From contig CALMGO010000121.1 of the NCBI GenBank assembly GCA_937863625.1, forward strand, positions 1 through 5,872: DNA of 5,872 nt, in the 5' to 3' direction. The notes below the pieces were generated by a model. It did not search any database, was not told the DNA's origin, and saw only the letters and a program-made list of their open reading frames with translations. The translations under genes and the position numbers were made by a program. This DNA comes from an uncultured bacterium (GTDB taxonomy: Bacteria > Planctomycetota > DG-23 > SLPQ01). This document shows, one piece after another, positions 5,847 to 5,872 of the stretch. Numbering within the stretch: the stretch's first letter is position 1; each line of letters starts with the position of its first letter.

Positions 5847-5872
5847 AGTGTTTTTGTCCGACCCTGCTAAGC

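Noticed and set aside
1..5872. Mobile element, phage, CRISPR or defence cassette
   Set aside because: No transposase, integrase, spaced repeats, toxin-antitoxin pair or nuclease motif was found on either strand.

Overview
The window holds four protein genes: three on the + strand, followed by one large gene on the - strand that converges on them. There are no rRNA, tRNA, CRISPR, transposase or phage signatures. The organism cannot be fixed from sequence alone. A cytoplasmic GH42-like glycosidase beside poorly characterised secreted proteins, one with a Pro-rich linker plus HEAT repeats, fits the Planctomycetota/Verrucomicrobiota/Lentisphaerota group, perhaps a polysaccharide-degrading Lentisphaerota-like bacterium. 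This placement is inference and low confidence. Base composition is fairly GC-rich (62% counted over 4741-5040), with a clear dip in the second gene (45% over 1801-2100).

Layout. Bases 1-164 are a leader region with two near-identical AGGTGTYAC elements and a strong Shine-Dalgarno. 165-1211 encodes a secreted Pro-rich protein with a C-terminal HEAT-repeat domain, followed by a hairpin terminator (1256-1298). 1299-1574 is non-coding. It contains a plausible promoter (TTGTTA, 18 bp, TAAAAT) whose spacer includes a run of ten G residues, an arrangement known from phase-variable promoters. 1575-2246 encodes a 223-residue exported protein with an Asn-Cys-His-Gly-Tyr motif and a later Asp-His-Ser motif, suggesting a papain/NlpC-like fold. 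2337-3404 encodes a 355-residue exported protein that I do not recognise; its 90-bp gap from the previous gene would allow co-transcription. 3405-3567 is the convergent intergenic space, with a perfect 11-bp hairpin placed to terminate the - strand gene. 5832-3568 (- strand) encodes a 754-residue clan GH-A glycoside hydrolase resembling GH42 beta-galactosidases.

How they fit together. The three + strand proteins all carry export signals and probably work outside the cytoplasm. The hydrolase has no signal peptide and probably cleaves imported oligosaccharides. Nothing in the sequence ties the hydrolase functionally to the secreted proteins. The most notable points are the G10 tract inside a promoter spacer and the secreted Cys/His protein it would drive. 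I do not see a complete, demonstrably new multi-gene system.
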